Positions 54,501 through 63,211 are shown, numbered from the stretch's first letter. The stretch: DNA of 64,000 nucleotides from Cardiocondyla obscurior (GCF_019399895.1 NC_091870.1:4236001-4300000); one strand, 5' to 3'. Translations and numbers: made by a program. The notes: generated from the sequence alone by a model not told the origin.

Positions 54501-54690
54501 GCACCTGACCGATCGAATCCTTGTATGCTATTCCGTGCGCGTGTAGTTGTTCGGCTGTATTTTCGTTGACATACGATACCTCGGAGCCGGTATCGAACAA
54601 CGCCTCATACGTCTGCCCGAGGATCTCGACGGGCAGGTGCGGTCGCGGATTATAATTTATTACGGGGACCGGGCGCGGCCGCTGTTTCCC
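51130..54690 (-). CDS. Gypsy pol: protease, reverse transcriptase, RNase H, integrase
   Basis: The frame is open for about 1,180 codons and overlaps the end of gag in another frame, so it is probably reached by ribosomal frameshifting; the first ATG inside is at 54600, just at the protease loop. Domains in order: protease DTGSEVSYV; RT with KKKDGKHRFCINFR, STLDLKNGYWHVPL and VYLDDIIVC (about residue 308); RNase H LQTDASNAGLGAVL, VTDHQSLRWL and ADALSRQ; integrase zinc finger HLGIAKTIARI...CPTCLAYK, core IDLVGPLPRS, LSDNGTQFKAE and NPVERANRTIK. The C-terminal 150 residues are charged and Arg/Gly/Ala-rich without a domain. All catalytic Asp/Glu are present, so this pol looks functional. Confidence 0.95.
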   Translation of the reverse strand, partial: GKQRPRPVPVINYNPRPHLPVEILGQTYEALFDTGSEVSYVNENTAEQLHAHGIAYKDSIGQVRLADGSATHTTGEIAVPIVIGEKNLTHTFLILPTLDSAVLIGVDIWARAAFSVPPPPDRDRCVTRTPHVTATETATGEIPTRGEEESRLKSFLETEMRKFESVRGPTDKLEHRLRVQTDAPIKQRYRPRNPAMQQIIDTEVEKMLADGVIEPFESGWSSPIVLVKKKDGKHRFCINFRRVIEVTARDAYPLPQIQATLDKLRGAKYLSTLDLKNGYWHVPLAPESRPVTAFTVPGRGLMQFRVMPFGLHSAPATFQRLLDTILGPALEPYVFVYLDDIIVCSPNFEHHIRILAEVFRRLRDAKLKLNPDKCRFCVDSLKYLGHIVDHDGIRTNPEKTAAVTTWPEPRTVRQVRRFLGVASWYRRFVQDFATVAAPLTALTRKNVKWNWGEEEQAAFNSLKKTLTTAPILACPDFTRKFVLQTDASNAGLGAVLTQHFAEGERVVAYASRTLSKAERNYSATELECLAVLWGIRKMRGYLEGYEFTVVTDHQSLRWLQKLESPTGRLGRWAFELQQYNFEIRYRKGALNRVADALSRQYHVNSVRQTKCTWHRKMWQRACEQPHENPDLRITEGRLYRHLLHQLDFTETPTDVQWKECVPTEERPELMQKYHDEPTASHLGIAKTIARIARIYYWPGMFRDIAKYVRNCPTCLAYKTEQSKSTGIMHSTAIDHPGQQIAIDLVGPLPRSRNGHTWLLNMQDRFTKWVEMRALRKATADEVKKHLREAIILRHGCPEEILSDNGTQFKAERLTEMLKEFGIKHRLTPAYAPQCNPVERANRTIKTMIAQYVRQKHRTWDEYLPELQFAFNTAASEATGYTPAFLTHGRELRRPDEPRNQSVKRNERKRQLEEAYELVRVHLARAFQRQEKYYNLRRKEWRPAIGDIVCKRDRPLSNKAAAFNAKLAPKFVGPLEIRRVISPVIVDLRSPRGKWYRHVHVKDLKMRPEDEATGDDNREINNERGRQQSKAEEAPETDLALITSRTSHGARHPSGNQRYLVRGIRPDGTGDRRRMGPPVSRLAGETPGGSAGSSKAGHHNQPANSSSRRDLGAAVRRNERQEEGLAHGDTATASAVQATDRASRTTEADPGTAARDGADTAATNTCGGGAGDSVGDPAIRSTCGPAI

Positions 54691-55597
54691 CGGTCCGAGT
54701 CGCGTTTCCCGCCGGATGGCACTCGCGTGTAAGCACCCCGTCCTTACCGCACTGCGAGCAGAATTTTCGCGGAATTCGCTTGCAGTCGAAGCGTGTGTGG
54801 CCGCGCTGCTTGCACCTCCAGCAGCATTCGTTACGGTCGTAACTGGTGGCCAACGCCGCGGTTTGACGGGATGCGGCCGGACGCGGCTGACGGTCGAGGC
54901 TCTTTTCGATTTCGGCCACGCGACGCGCGAGTTCGGTCGGGCTACGGACCGTGTCTCCGCAGATAAATGGACGTAAGCGCGGGTCCATATTTTCGAGAAG
55001 AATTTCCATCTTCTCTTCCTCCGAATATCCCCCCGCCCGTCTCATGAGGGTCGCTATTTCGGTGGCGAATTTGCGGAACGTTTCGCCGGTCTTCTGCACG
55101 CGCGCGTCGATTTCCCGTTTTAGCTGGGCCCAATAGCGGTAGGGTAGGAATTGTTCCCTAAACGCGGTGCGGAACGCGTCCCAGGTAACCCAGTCTTGCC
55201 TGTTATTGCGGTACCACTCGAGGGCCTCCCCCCGCAATAATTCCGGCAGCCCGCGGAGCATGTGTATCCCGTTGAAGCCATATACGGAGGTCAACTCGTC
55301 GACGCGCTCGAGAAATCCCGCCGGATCCTTCCCGTCGAAGTGGCATCCCCATTTCCGTATTTGATTCATGATCTTGGCCGGATCGTCGGTGGGCGCGGTA
55401 ATCTCGATTAGCGGAGTGGCTATCGTCGCGTGCGACGGCCCGGGCCGTGGTAAAAAATACGTGTCTGGATTATCGCGGACGTATTCGCTGAGGCGTTGTC
55501 GCAAATCGTCGATCGTACCGGTCGCGACTATCTGCAGTTCCTCCAGTTCGGCAATTAATTCGGCTTTAGTTAATTTATATATCCACTCTCGTGGCAT
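54650..55597 (-). CDS. Gypsy gag with N-terminal SAP-like motif and zinc knuckle
   Basis: Starts MPREWIYKLTKAELIAELEE 26 bp after the primer site, 315 codons. Residues 7-45 fit a SAP-type helix-turn-helix pattern (LTKAELIAEL...GTIDDLRQRLSEY), which in cellular proteins binds DNA. The retrotransposon Gag core follows (FDGKDPAGFLERVDEL, LRGEALEWYRNN, TAFREQFLP, RMRRAGGYSEEEKMEILLEN region). One CCHC-like pair of knuckles is near the end: CWRCKQRGHTRFDC and CSQCGKDGVLTREC (the latter lacks the usual His). Ends in a Thr/Ala/Pro tail overlapping pol. Confidence 0.92.
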   Translation of the reverse strand: MPREWIYKLTKAELIAELEELQIVATGTIDDLRQRLSEYVRDNPDTYFLPRPGPSHATIATPLIEITAPTDDPAKIMNQIRKWGCHFDGKDPAGFLERVDELTSVYGFNGIHMLRGLPELLRGEALEWYRNNRQDWVTWDAFRTAFREQFLPYRYWAQLKREIDARVQKTGETFRKFATEIATLMRRAGGYSEEEKMEILLENMDPRLRPFICGDTVRSPTELARRVAEIEKSLDRQPRPAASRQTAALATSYDRNECCWRCKQRGHTRFDCKRIPRKFCSQCGKDGVLTRECHPAGNATRTGETAAAPGPRNKL

Positions 55598-55623
55598 TCT
55601 TCGTTACGGACTAGTGACTTAAA

Positions 55624-55641
55624 GTCCCTGTTCGGGCGCCA
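55624..55641 (-). promoter_or_regulatory. primer binding site, tRNA-Lys type
   Basis: On the minus strand TGGCGCCCGAACAGGGAC directly follows the LTR; this 18-mer is complementary to the 3' end of tRNA-Lys as used by many retroelements. Confidence 0.92.
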
Positions 55642-56774
55642 TGAAACGACCGTAATTCCTGGCCGCGAATATCGTACAAGCTGGAGTGCCCGGACGTACT
55701 CGCCGGGCGGACAGGATTCGCGAGTTGAATTGAGAGGTCCGAGAATGCACGAGACGTGGTTTATGTAACAATTAATTGACACTTTATTCAATTAATAAAA
55801 CAGAAATACATTAAGCCAATTATGACGAACGCGTGATTAAGACGTCGCCGGACGAACACGAATTTAACAATAGATTCACGATGACGCGATAATTGGCGCG
55901 AGTATGCGCCTGATCGGTACGGTGGTAATCGATACGCGGATCTATGACGGGCGGACCGTTACAGGTTTTCGGCAGCCGCCTAGATAACGCCCTAATCGGA
56001 GCGCGGGGCTAGCGGCGCGAATATTTCCCCGAGTCGCGGGCCTGGGCGGGGCCTGATCTATGCACGCGGCGCGAGACGCGGTGATCGACCTAACGCTTAG
56101 ATCGCGGCGCGAACGCGGTATTCGGACAGCGGGGAGGATGGAGCACCTGTTCGGTGTTGCAGTAGCCGAGAGTACTCGGCCGAGGCGGAGATCTCTCCAC
56201 CCCGGTTTTGTGCAACGGTGCGAATGGATATTTTCGCCTAGGCAAGCTGACTGTCGATCCGGGATCGAGATCGCTCGAAGGAGGCGAAGTGCGCTTCACC
56301 CCACGAGCCGGTCGTACAAGTCTAAGTTTGCTTTCGGCAGGAAGATTCCTTTGCGGTGCAAGCGTCAGGAGTTCCTGACCGAGACGGAGTTCGCTCCACC
56401 CCGTTGGTTTGCTTGCTCCAGGAGTCGGTTCGGTTCGGATGTTCGCTGCGAGGCGAACGGCACGAGAACGGTGCGCGACTTCCCCGAGTTCGGCTTTTTA
56501 TCTCGCACAAGGCGACATCCGGGGGTATCCTTGTTCGTGGCGCCGGCCGCGGTATTCCGCGGTACCGTGCGCGTCGCGCTCGCTCGGATGAGTTCGGGGC
56601 CGCTCGGATACGCTCGTTCCGCGGGACTTGGCGCGTTCCGCGGTACTCGTTACAATTACGTATTTCGATGATCGGTTTCTTCGGGAACCCCCGCGCTCCC
56701 TTTCCTGGTCGAGAGGATGGTCGTCTCGTCCGTTCTTCGCCGGGAACGATGCTCATTCCGGGGGCATCGTTACA
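55642..56774 (-). repeat. 5' LTR of the Gypsy element, full length
   Basis: TG...CA on both readings; on the minus strand begins TGTAACGATGCCCCCGG and ends GGTCGTTTCA at the primer site. Contains a likely polyadenylation signal (GAATAAAGTG on the minus strand near 55790). 56117-56774 matches the other LTR. Confidence 0.88.
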
Positions 56775-56789
56775 AATTAAATCTAAATT

Positions 56790-57430
56790 TTATTGTCTAA
56801 CGCACTATTAATTATAAATGTTTGAACTATGATCTTGGCGAGCGCAATTTTCTGCTCCGTCCATACCTGAGCTCGCAGAGGCAAGATTCCATCCAGAACG
56901 CATGGTATCGCTTGCTACCTTACTCCGTAGAATTGTTTCTCCAGTCGGAAACATTCGTGCAGCAGTCTATTGGTTCTGCGAGCCCAGTTGCGAAGATGTA
57001 TAGTAATCGACGTAGTACCAACGTTCTGGACGATCCCTCTTTGCCACTTCGCACCTTCGCGGATGGCAACGAAGGTTCCCACCGTGATTTCATGAGATGA
57101 TAGTATGAGTTTGAGTGCTATTAATCTCATATGTAGGGCCATTCGTTCCATCATCTCCATATGAGCTTTCTTATCGTTGACCAATTTCACCCAAAACATA
57201 GTGGGTGACTACGACGACGACGACCAGTTATCGATGCATGGATACAAGGAACTGACCGCTCGATGGTTGAAAGTTTCATCTTGATCCAAATTGTTTTCAT
57301 GTTTATAAAGATAAAAATTATTATTCTCGTTCTTACTCACGTTACTCCTCGTAAACATACTAGCGCTCGCTTCAACCCTCATTGTAAAATAGACTACGCA
57401 AAGAACAAAAGCTATGCAGCTAAACACAAA
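56790..57430 (-). pseudogene. Tudor-domain gene remnant
   Basis: The minus-strand frame reads SPTMFWVKLVNDKKAHMEMM, then VGTFVAIREGAKWQRGIVQN, ITIHLRNWARRTNR and ECFRLEKQF, followed after a TAG by CVLDGILPLRAQVWT. Spacing and residues (G-x-FVA, W-R-G-IV, final LxGIxP-x4-W) match extended Tudor domains, which read dimethyl-arginine on Piwi proteins. Two in-frame TAG stops (57209 and about 56912) break it. An upstream part (57209-57427) is in the same frame. It ends at 56775, where the Gypsy element begins. Probably a host piRNA-pathway gene copy or exon, now inactive. Confidence 0.6.
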
Positions 57431-57683
57431 GACTCTGCAAACAGACCTCTGTTTAGTGTTAGCCGAATAACTACCTTGTGGTTATTCGGCGGGTGAACAT
57501 TTCTTTTATCGGAAAGAGATAAGTTAACGATTTATAATACCGTGAAGTGAAAAAGTGTTAAAAATAATCTTTAAACAAGGGCAACCAAACTTTTTTTCCG
57601 AAAGAGATAACCTAACCGTTTTTTTATACCGAGAAGTGAAAAGTATTAACAAATGATCAATATAATTTGAGAGAGGGTAAAAA
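57431..57683. repeat. hairpin and ~97-bp duplicated segment before the Polinton polymerase
   Basis: GCCGAATAAC/GTTATTCGGC forms a hairpin at about 57463-57491. Two related units (GAAAGAGATAA...ATACCG.GAAGTGAAAA) start near 57511 and 57600. No gene. Confidence 0.6.
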
Positions 57684-58984
57684 ATGTATCGATACGCGCG
57701 AGCCAATAACAGATACATGCGGTCGGGGTACGACTCGTCGAAACCTTCGTCGTAAATTGTGTATTACGATGTAAATAATTTGTACGGATGGGCCATGTGT
57801 CAGCCGTTACTGTACGCGGATTTCAAATAAGTTGACAACCTCGCGAATCTCGACGTGGACGCGATCGCCGCAGACTCGCCCACGAGTTATATCTCGAGGT
57901 AGATCTCGAGTATCCCGCGAGCGTGTACGACGCGCACTCCGATCTGCCGTTCTGTCCCACGCGACAGAAACCACTGAGGGCAAAACACGATGTAAAACTT
58001 TTAATTACGTTGTACGATAAGAAGCGATACGTCATCCATTATCACAATGTGCAGTTGTGCACGCGTCACGGTCTTCGCGTCACCAAGGTTTACCGCGTGC
58101 TGCGATTCACTCAATCGGCGTGGTTGCGCGATTACATCGAGCTCAACACGAGTCATCGAACTCGCGCGACCAACAATTTCGAGAAATATCTGTTCAAACT
58201 GATGAACAACGCGGTGTTCGGCAAAACAATGGAGAACGTACAAAATCGCGTCGACGTTCGATTGTTCTCGCGGTGGGACAAACGGTACGCCGTAGAAACG
58301 ATGATCGCCAAACCTAATTTTCACATCAGAAACGTATTCGCGGAAAATTTAGTGGCCGTGGAATTGCGTAAACTCGAGGTGAAATTCGCCAAGCCGATAT
58401 ACGTCGGTATGTCCATACTCGACGTATCTAAGATGTGCTTGTATAAATTTCATCACGAGTACATGTTACCAACTTTTAAAGACAAATGTAGCGTCATGTA
58501 TACCGACACGGACAGTCTCGTGTACAACGTCCAGTGCGACGACGTATACGAGACGATAAAGCGTGATATCGCGCGGTTTGACACGAGCGACTATCCACCT
58601 GATAACGCGTACGGTATACCTCTCGCAAACAAAAAAATACCGGGTTTAATGAAGGATAAGTGCAACGGTGCGATCGTTACAGAGTTTGTCGGGCTCAGAG
58701 CGAAAATGTACGCGATCAAGGTGGACGGTAAAAGCGACATCAAAAAAGCAAAGGGTATGAAGAGCGGAGTCGTATTGCGAACTATAACGTTTAACGACTA
58801 TGTGAAGTGTTTCAAGAACAAGATTGCGATGACTCGCGACCAATCGTGTATGAGATGAAAATTGCATGAAGTGTACACCGTGTCCGAGACAAAGATCGCT
58901 TTGAGTCCGTACGATGACAAGCAATATCTTGTGCCGGACTCGACAGAGACCTTACCGTGGGGTCATTATCGCATACCTCAATAA
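57684..58984 (+). pseudogene. Polinton/Maverick protein-primed DNA polymerase B, C-terminal half, broken
   Basis: Starts in RANNRYMRSGYDSSKPSS, then YYDVNNLYGWAMCQPL (motif A region), and the long open part 57923-58858 with NNFEKYLFKLMNNAVFGKTM (motif B region) and YTDTDSLVYNV (motif C, catalytic Asp pair). The end reads YLVPDSTETLPWGHYRIP before TAA at 58982. In-frame stops lie at 57753, 57828 and 58856, and a one-base shift near 57893. Type B enzymes of this family replicate the linear transposon from a terminal protein. The exonuclease half is absent. Confidence 0.88.
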
Positions 58985-59046
58985 TCATATATAGATGTAT
59001 TATAGATATATTATAGATGTATCATAGGTGTATTATAGATTACGTT

Positions 59047-59165
59047 AAGGTATGCAGTACACATGTACGCAGTATGCAGTACACATGTACGCGGTATGCA
59101 GTACACATGTACGCGGTATGCAGTATGCAGTATGCAATATGCAGTATACATGTACGCAGTATGCA
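59047..59165. repeat. 21-bp VNTR (ACATGTACGCAGTATGCAGT type)
   Basis: Five units with ACATGTACGC and GTATGCAGT, plus shortened GTATGCA units. Its reading frames (Tyr/Ala/Val/Cys repeats) are not genes. Confidence 0.93.
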
Positions 59166-59243
59166 TTTTTATATATTTTCTTATTTTTTAAATACATCGA
59201 ATCACATATACACATGTGTAAAATAAAAAAAAAAAAACTTTTA

Positions 59244-59735
59244 TTAAACAATGCTGTTTTTGTCAATCCACGAATTGTGCGATCCATCGAATTCCAGCCA
59301 TTTCACGTAGACCTTGTCACCCTTCTTGCACAGAACCTTTTCCACCAAACACACGTTCGGATGCGTCGCGCGGTACAACTCGTGCTCGTAGAACACTCCG
59401 GCTATCGCCTCGCCACGATAATTTTCGAGCAGATTAGTCGTTGGGTTGATTTGCTGCATCTTGACGATTGTGAAAACTTCGGTGGTCCAATTCGGGGTGT
59501 ATCCCTTTTCAAAAATCATTTTAAACTTGCTCACGCGTACTTTATCACCGACCCTGAATTTGGCCGGAGCAACTATCTTTATCGCACTGTATGCGGGGTC
59601 AAGAAGTTTCTTGGCGATATCAGATGTCACGTCGACGGGCCGCATGCTAATCGTTCGATGCTTGCGCCTATTATACTCGTCTATGAGATGCGGTAGCGCG
59701 TCAAACCACTTGTCATTGCCGTTGAGCGTAAACAT
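59244..59735 (-). CDS. Polinton integrase C-terminus with chromodomain-like end (partial)
   Basis: Frame of 163 codons. The start (FDALPHLIDEYNRRKHRTISM) matches the last helix of retroviral-type integrase cores in Polintons, with the following RPVDVTSD. An SH3-like part (KFRVGDKVRVSKFKMIFEKG; WTTEVFTIVKM) is followed by VYVKWLEFDGSHNSWIDKNS, a chromodomain-like strand and helix. The catalytic Asp residues would be upstream, where a Penelope-like fragment now sits, so the gene is truncated. Chromodomains can steer insertion to chromatin marks. Opposite orientation to polymerase B, as expected for opposite ends of a Polinton. Confidence 0.85.
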   Translation of the reverse strand: MFTLNGNDKWFDALPHLIDEYNRRKHRTISMRPVDVTSDIAKKLLDPAYSAIKIVAPAKFRVGDKVRVSKFKMIFEKGYTPNWTTEVFTIVKMQQINPTTNLLENYRGEAIAGVFYEHELYRATHPNVCLVEKVLCKKGDKVYVKWLEFDGSHNSWIDKNSIV

Positions 59736-59969
59736 CTTCTACATGAGCAATGGAGGTTTCCGGATAAGAGCCGCGTTGAGAGACAGCGTTGTGCCGACGT
59801 TTCGCAAACATTGCAGTTCGCATCATCAGGACAGAAGCTCCGATACTGAGCTTGCTTGTGGTTTGATGGTCCTTATATACCTCTTATTTTTCCCTTCCCT
59901 CGTTGTGATTGGGGGAGAAGAGCAGTGTTTGTTGACCAATTGTATTGTTTAATTGATCAGCTGGTTAAT

Positions 59970-60935
59970 TAAAAAACCGGGAGGGCAGCGTGCCAAATTG
60001 GATTAACTTGCAGGCTTTTGTCTCGATTGAGATTATCTGGGTGTTTCGTAATCTCTAAGCCTTCTCGATGTTTTCAGGCAAAGTACTTTTGTGAGGGTGC
60101 CAGTGTTGTTGCTTTGTCGTATTGTACTGAATGTCCTGTCTCTATCCAGTGATCTGCCAGGGCTGATTGAGAGAAGTGGCGGAATTTGGCGCACCGCTGA
60201 TGTTCTTTGATTCGTGTACTAATCTTTCTCCCGGTTTCTTCTGTATACACTTTTCCGCATGTACAAGGGATTTTGTATACTCCTGGTTTGTCCAATTGTG
60301 GTCTTTGGTCTTTGGGGTTGGGGAGTAGTTGGTGGATTTTTCTTTATGGTTTGAAGATTACTTTAAGGTTGTGTTTGCTCAAAACCTTACTAATGCGTTC
60401 TGTTATGCCTTGGATGTATGGGAGGACCACCGTCTTGGTTGTTTCTTTCTCTTTTTCTTCCTGTGGCTCGGTGTTGTTGGGACTGGAGACTCTGGTTGTT
60501 AAGTTCAGAGTTATTCGTTTGATGTCTTTTCTGTTGTATCCGTTTCTTGTTAGAGCCTGTTCGAGATGTTTTAGTTCTTCGTTTAGAAACTTTGGACCCG
60601 AGATGGTTAGGGCTCTGTAGACTAGTGAGCTGATTACTGAGTTTTTCTGAGAGGGGTGGTAATGGGAGGTGGCGTGAAGATATCTGTCGGTATGCGTGGG
60701 TTTGCGGTAAACTTGGTGGCTTAGCGTGCCGTCGCTGTTTCTGCTTATTAGTACGTCTAAGAAGGGAATTTGACCGTTGTGTTCTATTTCTATTGTGAAT
60801 TGGAGGCTAGGGTGTTGGCTGTTTAGGAATGTGAGGAATTGTGGAAGAGTTTTTTTGCCGTGCTTCCAGATGACGAAAGTGTCGTCTACGTATTTGAACC
60901 ACTTGGTGGGTTTGAGTGGCGTGGTTTGTAGGATC
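59970..60935 (-). pseudogene. Penelope-type reverse transcriptase and GIY-YIG endonuclease, broken
   Basis: RT: WFKYVDDTFVIWKHG (catalytic YVDD), LQFTIEIEHNGQIPFLDVLI and VYRKPTHTDRYLHATSHYHP. A stop at 60344 (TAA) comes just after KHNLKVIFKP; the same frame then continues to GVYKIPCTCGKVYTEETGRK (GIY-YIG nuclease, Tyr and Arg present, with the Penelope-type Cys pair) and LADHWIETGHSVQYD. A TGA at 60074 precedes EGLEITKHPDNLNRD, a common end of these proteins. The enzyme would nick DNA and copy RNA at the nick. Confidence 0.88.
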
Positions 60936-61057
60936 ATGGAACAATTTAAGAACAAGATCCTACAAACCACGCCACTCAAACCCACCAAGTGGTTCAAATA
61001 CGTAGACGACACTTTCGTCATCTGGAAGCACGGCAAAAAAACTCTTCCACAATTCCT
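60834..61057. repeat. 102-bp inverted repeat of the RT core
   Basis: Arms 60834-60935 and 60956-61057 are perfectly complementary as far as I can see, so KYVDDTFVIWKHGKK is encoded on both strands. Confidence 0.92.
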
Positions 61058-61734
61058 GGCTGAACGCACCAGGATGCAGCTGGTATAGTCCCACGGCGAA
61101 GCGATGACAGTCGTCGCCGTCCCCAAACTCTGCGTCGTTGCGGTCCTCGTACCGGTACCCCGTGCTCGGTCTGCCAGTCACGTGATCGTTACGTGCGGCC
61201 TACAGCTTCTTGCCGCTTATCTCCACAAATCCGGCCCGATACTTTGCCAGCACCTGGCTGGAACTTGTTAGTAAAACACAATTAATTTTCCTGGACCGAG
61301 AAAACTCCTGGCCCTCCGTCACGAAACGGGCACTCACGGTACGGCACGTGATAGCCACGTGAACGGCAGCTCGCCGGTCGCTATTCCTCGTCGTCGTCGG
61401 GTCCCGACGGGCGGAAAATTGATGCGGGATCTTTGAGGGCAAAAGCCAGATAAATCTTCCCTCGCGGGCGGAAAATTGATGCAGATCTTTTCTGTCGGTC
61501 GTCAGCTTCAGCACCTTCCTCGTCGTACACTTCCCCGCGGACGAAATTCGGTACCACGTACCTCGGTCTTTTTATGACTGCCACGAGACCCGCAAACTGG
61601 CCCGTTACCAGGCTAACCGCGCCAACGCGATAGCTTGTTACATCGTCGGTACCGCCAAATTTTCCGCAAGTCGGTACATAACGAGGTCGGTAATCCGACA
61701 CCGAAACCCGCAAGATAATACAGACCACGTTACA
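61058..61734 (-). repeat. LTR fragment related to the solo LTR at 11390
   Basis: From GGCTGAACGCACC to GACCACGTTACA it follows 11990-12638 block by block with indels. Its left part is cut by the Penelope-like element. It separates that element from the Polinton protease. Confidence 0.8.
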
Positions 61735-62023
61735 ACGTGCAGTTGGACCAACTAGTCAGACGTATGCGCGTTCCTTATTTCAGAGGCGTCTTTATGCGCG
61801 ACGTTTTACCTACGAGTGGCGCGCGTACAAACGAGAGCGATATCGTGAACCTGGACAACGTGACGGGTCCGGGGACTCACTGGGTAGCGTACGCTATAAA
61901 GGGAGATCGCATCGCGTACTTCGACGGCTTCGGTAATCTCCGTTCGTGGAATTGGTGAGATATCTCGAAATCGACGTTTCGTCGATAGAGTACAATCGAC
62001 GAACCTATCTGTACTTGGTTTAA
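61735..62023 (+). pseudogene. Polinton adenovirus-type cysteine protease, truncated
   Basis: QLDQLVRRMRVPYFRGVFMR, then SDIVNLDNVTGPGTHWVAYA (catalytic His in GTHWV), and YFDGFGNL (Asp/Asn acid position). After a one-base shift near 61948 the frame gives ELVRYL and IEYNRRTYLYL before TAA; the active-site Cys region is missing or lost. The start is cut by the LTR fragment. This peptidase matures capsid-like proteins in adenoviruses and is a hallmark of Polintons. Confidence 0.85.
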
Positions 62024-62301
62024 AACTAAATAAAACTGTACTTAAAACAATCTTAAAAATAAAGACGAACTATAAATATTGGCCATTTAATATTATTTGG
62101 TATAAAAAAAAGTTTTAAATTTAAAGTTTAAAAAAATAAGTCACGTTTGCCGTCACTCTTTTAAACGAGTTCATTCTATTCCAAAAATCTTGCAGATCAC
62201 AATCACGAACTGCATTTATTTCTCGAACTTTAATCGCATAATTAATTTCGTGAGCAATATCCACGGTTAACATGTTTAAGGTAATTAAAAAATTTATTTT
62301 T
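62024..62301. other. AT-rich DNA, no gene
   Basis: No credible frame; a 74-codon minus-strand frame is AT-biased and featureless. Confidence 0.6.
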
Positions 62302-62407
62302 AGTCGCTGCACGCTGAACTGGTGCAGTAAGTTAGAATAAAACAAATTCTATTTGATTTACTCCAACTTATTGCACTAGTGTGCATTAGTTCAGCAGTGC
62401 AGCGACT
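62302..62407. mobile_element. MITE, 106 bp
   Basis: AGTCGCTGCACGCTGAACTGG at left pairs with GTTCAGCAGTGCAGCGACT at right; AACTTA(C/T)TGC blocks pair further in. Confidence 0.75.
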
Positions 62408-62649
62408 GAGAACAAACTTAAGATGATTGAAATTATTCTTACGACACTCACGATAGGTTGAAGGCACCTTTTATATATACGCGCATTTTTTAAATTGAAA
62501 TTTTTTAAAATTGTTTTAATACGATTAATTTTACTATATGAAGTTTTGTATACTCCTAAAAACTTAGCGTATATCGTTTTTTTATATAAATTTAATTAAT
62601 TACCGTCGCTACTAATTAGTTAAGTCGCGATATGGATCCATCTGTAAAT

Positions 62650-62705
62650 CGCATAGGTGCCGCCATATTGGATTTTCGCTAAATGTGTCGCTAAATGTGC
62701 TACAG
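62650..62705 (+). repeat. dispersed repeat (GCCGCCATATTGGATTTTCG)
   Basis: Inverse copy of 40447-40505: GCCGCCATATTGGATTTTCG then CTAAATGTG and GTGCTACA, in mirrored order. Confidence 0.75.
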
Positions 62706-62804
62706 ACCACTTTTAGACGTAACAATAGATGAACTTGCTGGCAACTTGTACAGCGAAAAAGAAATCATTTGTAGCAAAGATGATCGACCAAATATTTTTC
62801 CACC

Positions 62805-63030
62805 TTGAATATCTATAAAAAATGGTCAAATCCAAGTAATAATCTAAAGTACGGGACACTCTATTTCATTCACGGTGAAAACACTATGCAGGCACAGTGG
62901 TCTTTTGCTCGCATTTTTGCCAACCATCCTGGAAAGGATGGAAATGTCTGGATAGTAATCTTGCATACTGCTACCACAACATTAGTTTAGCCGGTAGTAA
63001 AAATTATTCCATTAGAATTGTCAGTAAAGA
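62805..63030 (+). pseudogene. BEL/Pao pol C-terminal relic (DUF5641)
   Basis: LKYGTLYFIHGENTMQAQW, SFARIFANHPGKDGNVWIV and LHTATTTLV match the G-x-LV-x-I...W-x-L-G-R-I...HPG-x-DG-x-x-R-VV pattern ending BEL polyproteins. After a TAG the same frame reads PVVKIIPLEL, the usual RPxxKLxxLP end. A polypurine tract (GCGAGGCGGGCGGGAA) follows at 63062, as before the LTR at 9125. The rest of that element is absent. Confidence 0.75.
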
Positions 63031-63211
63031 TCACCAAATATTAAATCGCTAATCACATTGGCGAGGCGGGCGGGAACGTATTATTTCCACTTTTCGTCGA
63101 CGGATATTTTTTTGAAATCTAGACGATGAAGTACTATATATGTCGGTATAAGCGTTTCTTAATGATGTGGAAATCCGGTGCTTTCTGCGGATTCTGTAGA
63201 CGCTAATCGCG

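Larger units (their letters stand above)
50344..56774 (-). mobile_element. Gypsy-type LTR retrotransposon with three open ORFs and unequal LTRs
   Basis: On the minus strand: 5' LTR (56774-55642, 1133 bp), tRNA-Lys primer site, gag, pol, an overlapping third ORF, a polypurine tract (GAGGAAGGGGGCGA, 51002-51016) and a 3' LTR that matches only the first 658 bp of the 5' one (51001-50344). AATT occurs at both outer edges (50340-50343 and 56775-56778). gag and pol have no internal stop. Whether the short 3' LTR is a deletion or an unusual insertion product is unclear. Confidence 0.93.
59745..61057 (-). mobile_element. Penelope-like element, 5'-truncated, with inverted duplication
   Basis: Contains the end of a reverse transcriptase, a GIY-YIG endonuclease and a short tail on the minus strand. 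The upstream end is an inverted copy of 102 bp (60834-60935 against 60956-61057) separated by a 20-bp loop, a structure common in Penelope insertions. Inserted between Polinton integrase and an LTR fragment. Confidence 0.85.

Noticed and set aside
58001..58324. minus-strand frame of 107 codons
   Set aside because: Shadow of the Polinton polymerase on the other strand.
59045..59287. Tyr/Cys/His/Ala repeat peptides
   Set aside because: Product of the 21-bp VNTR.
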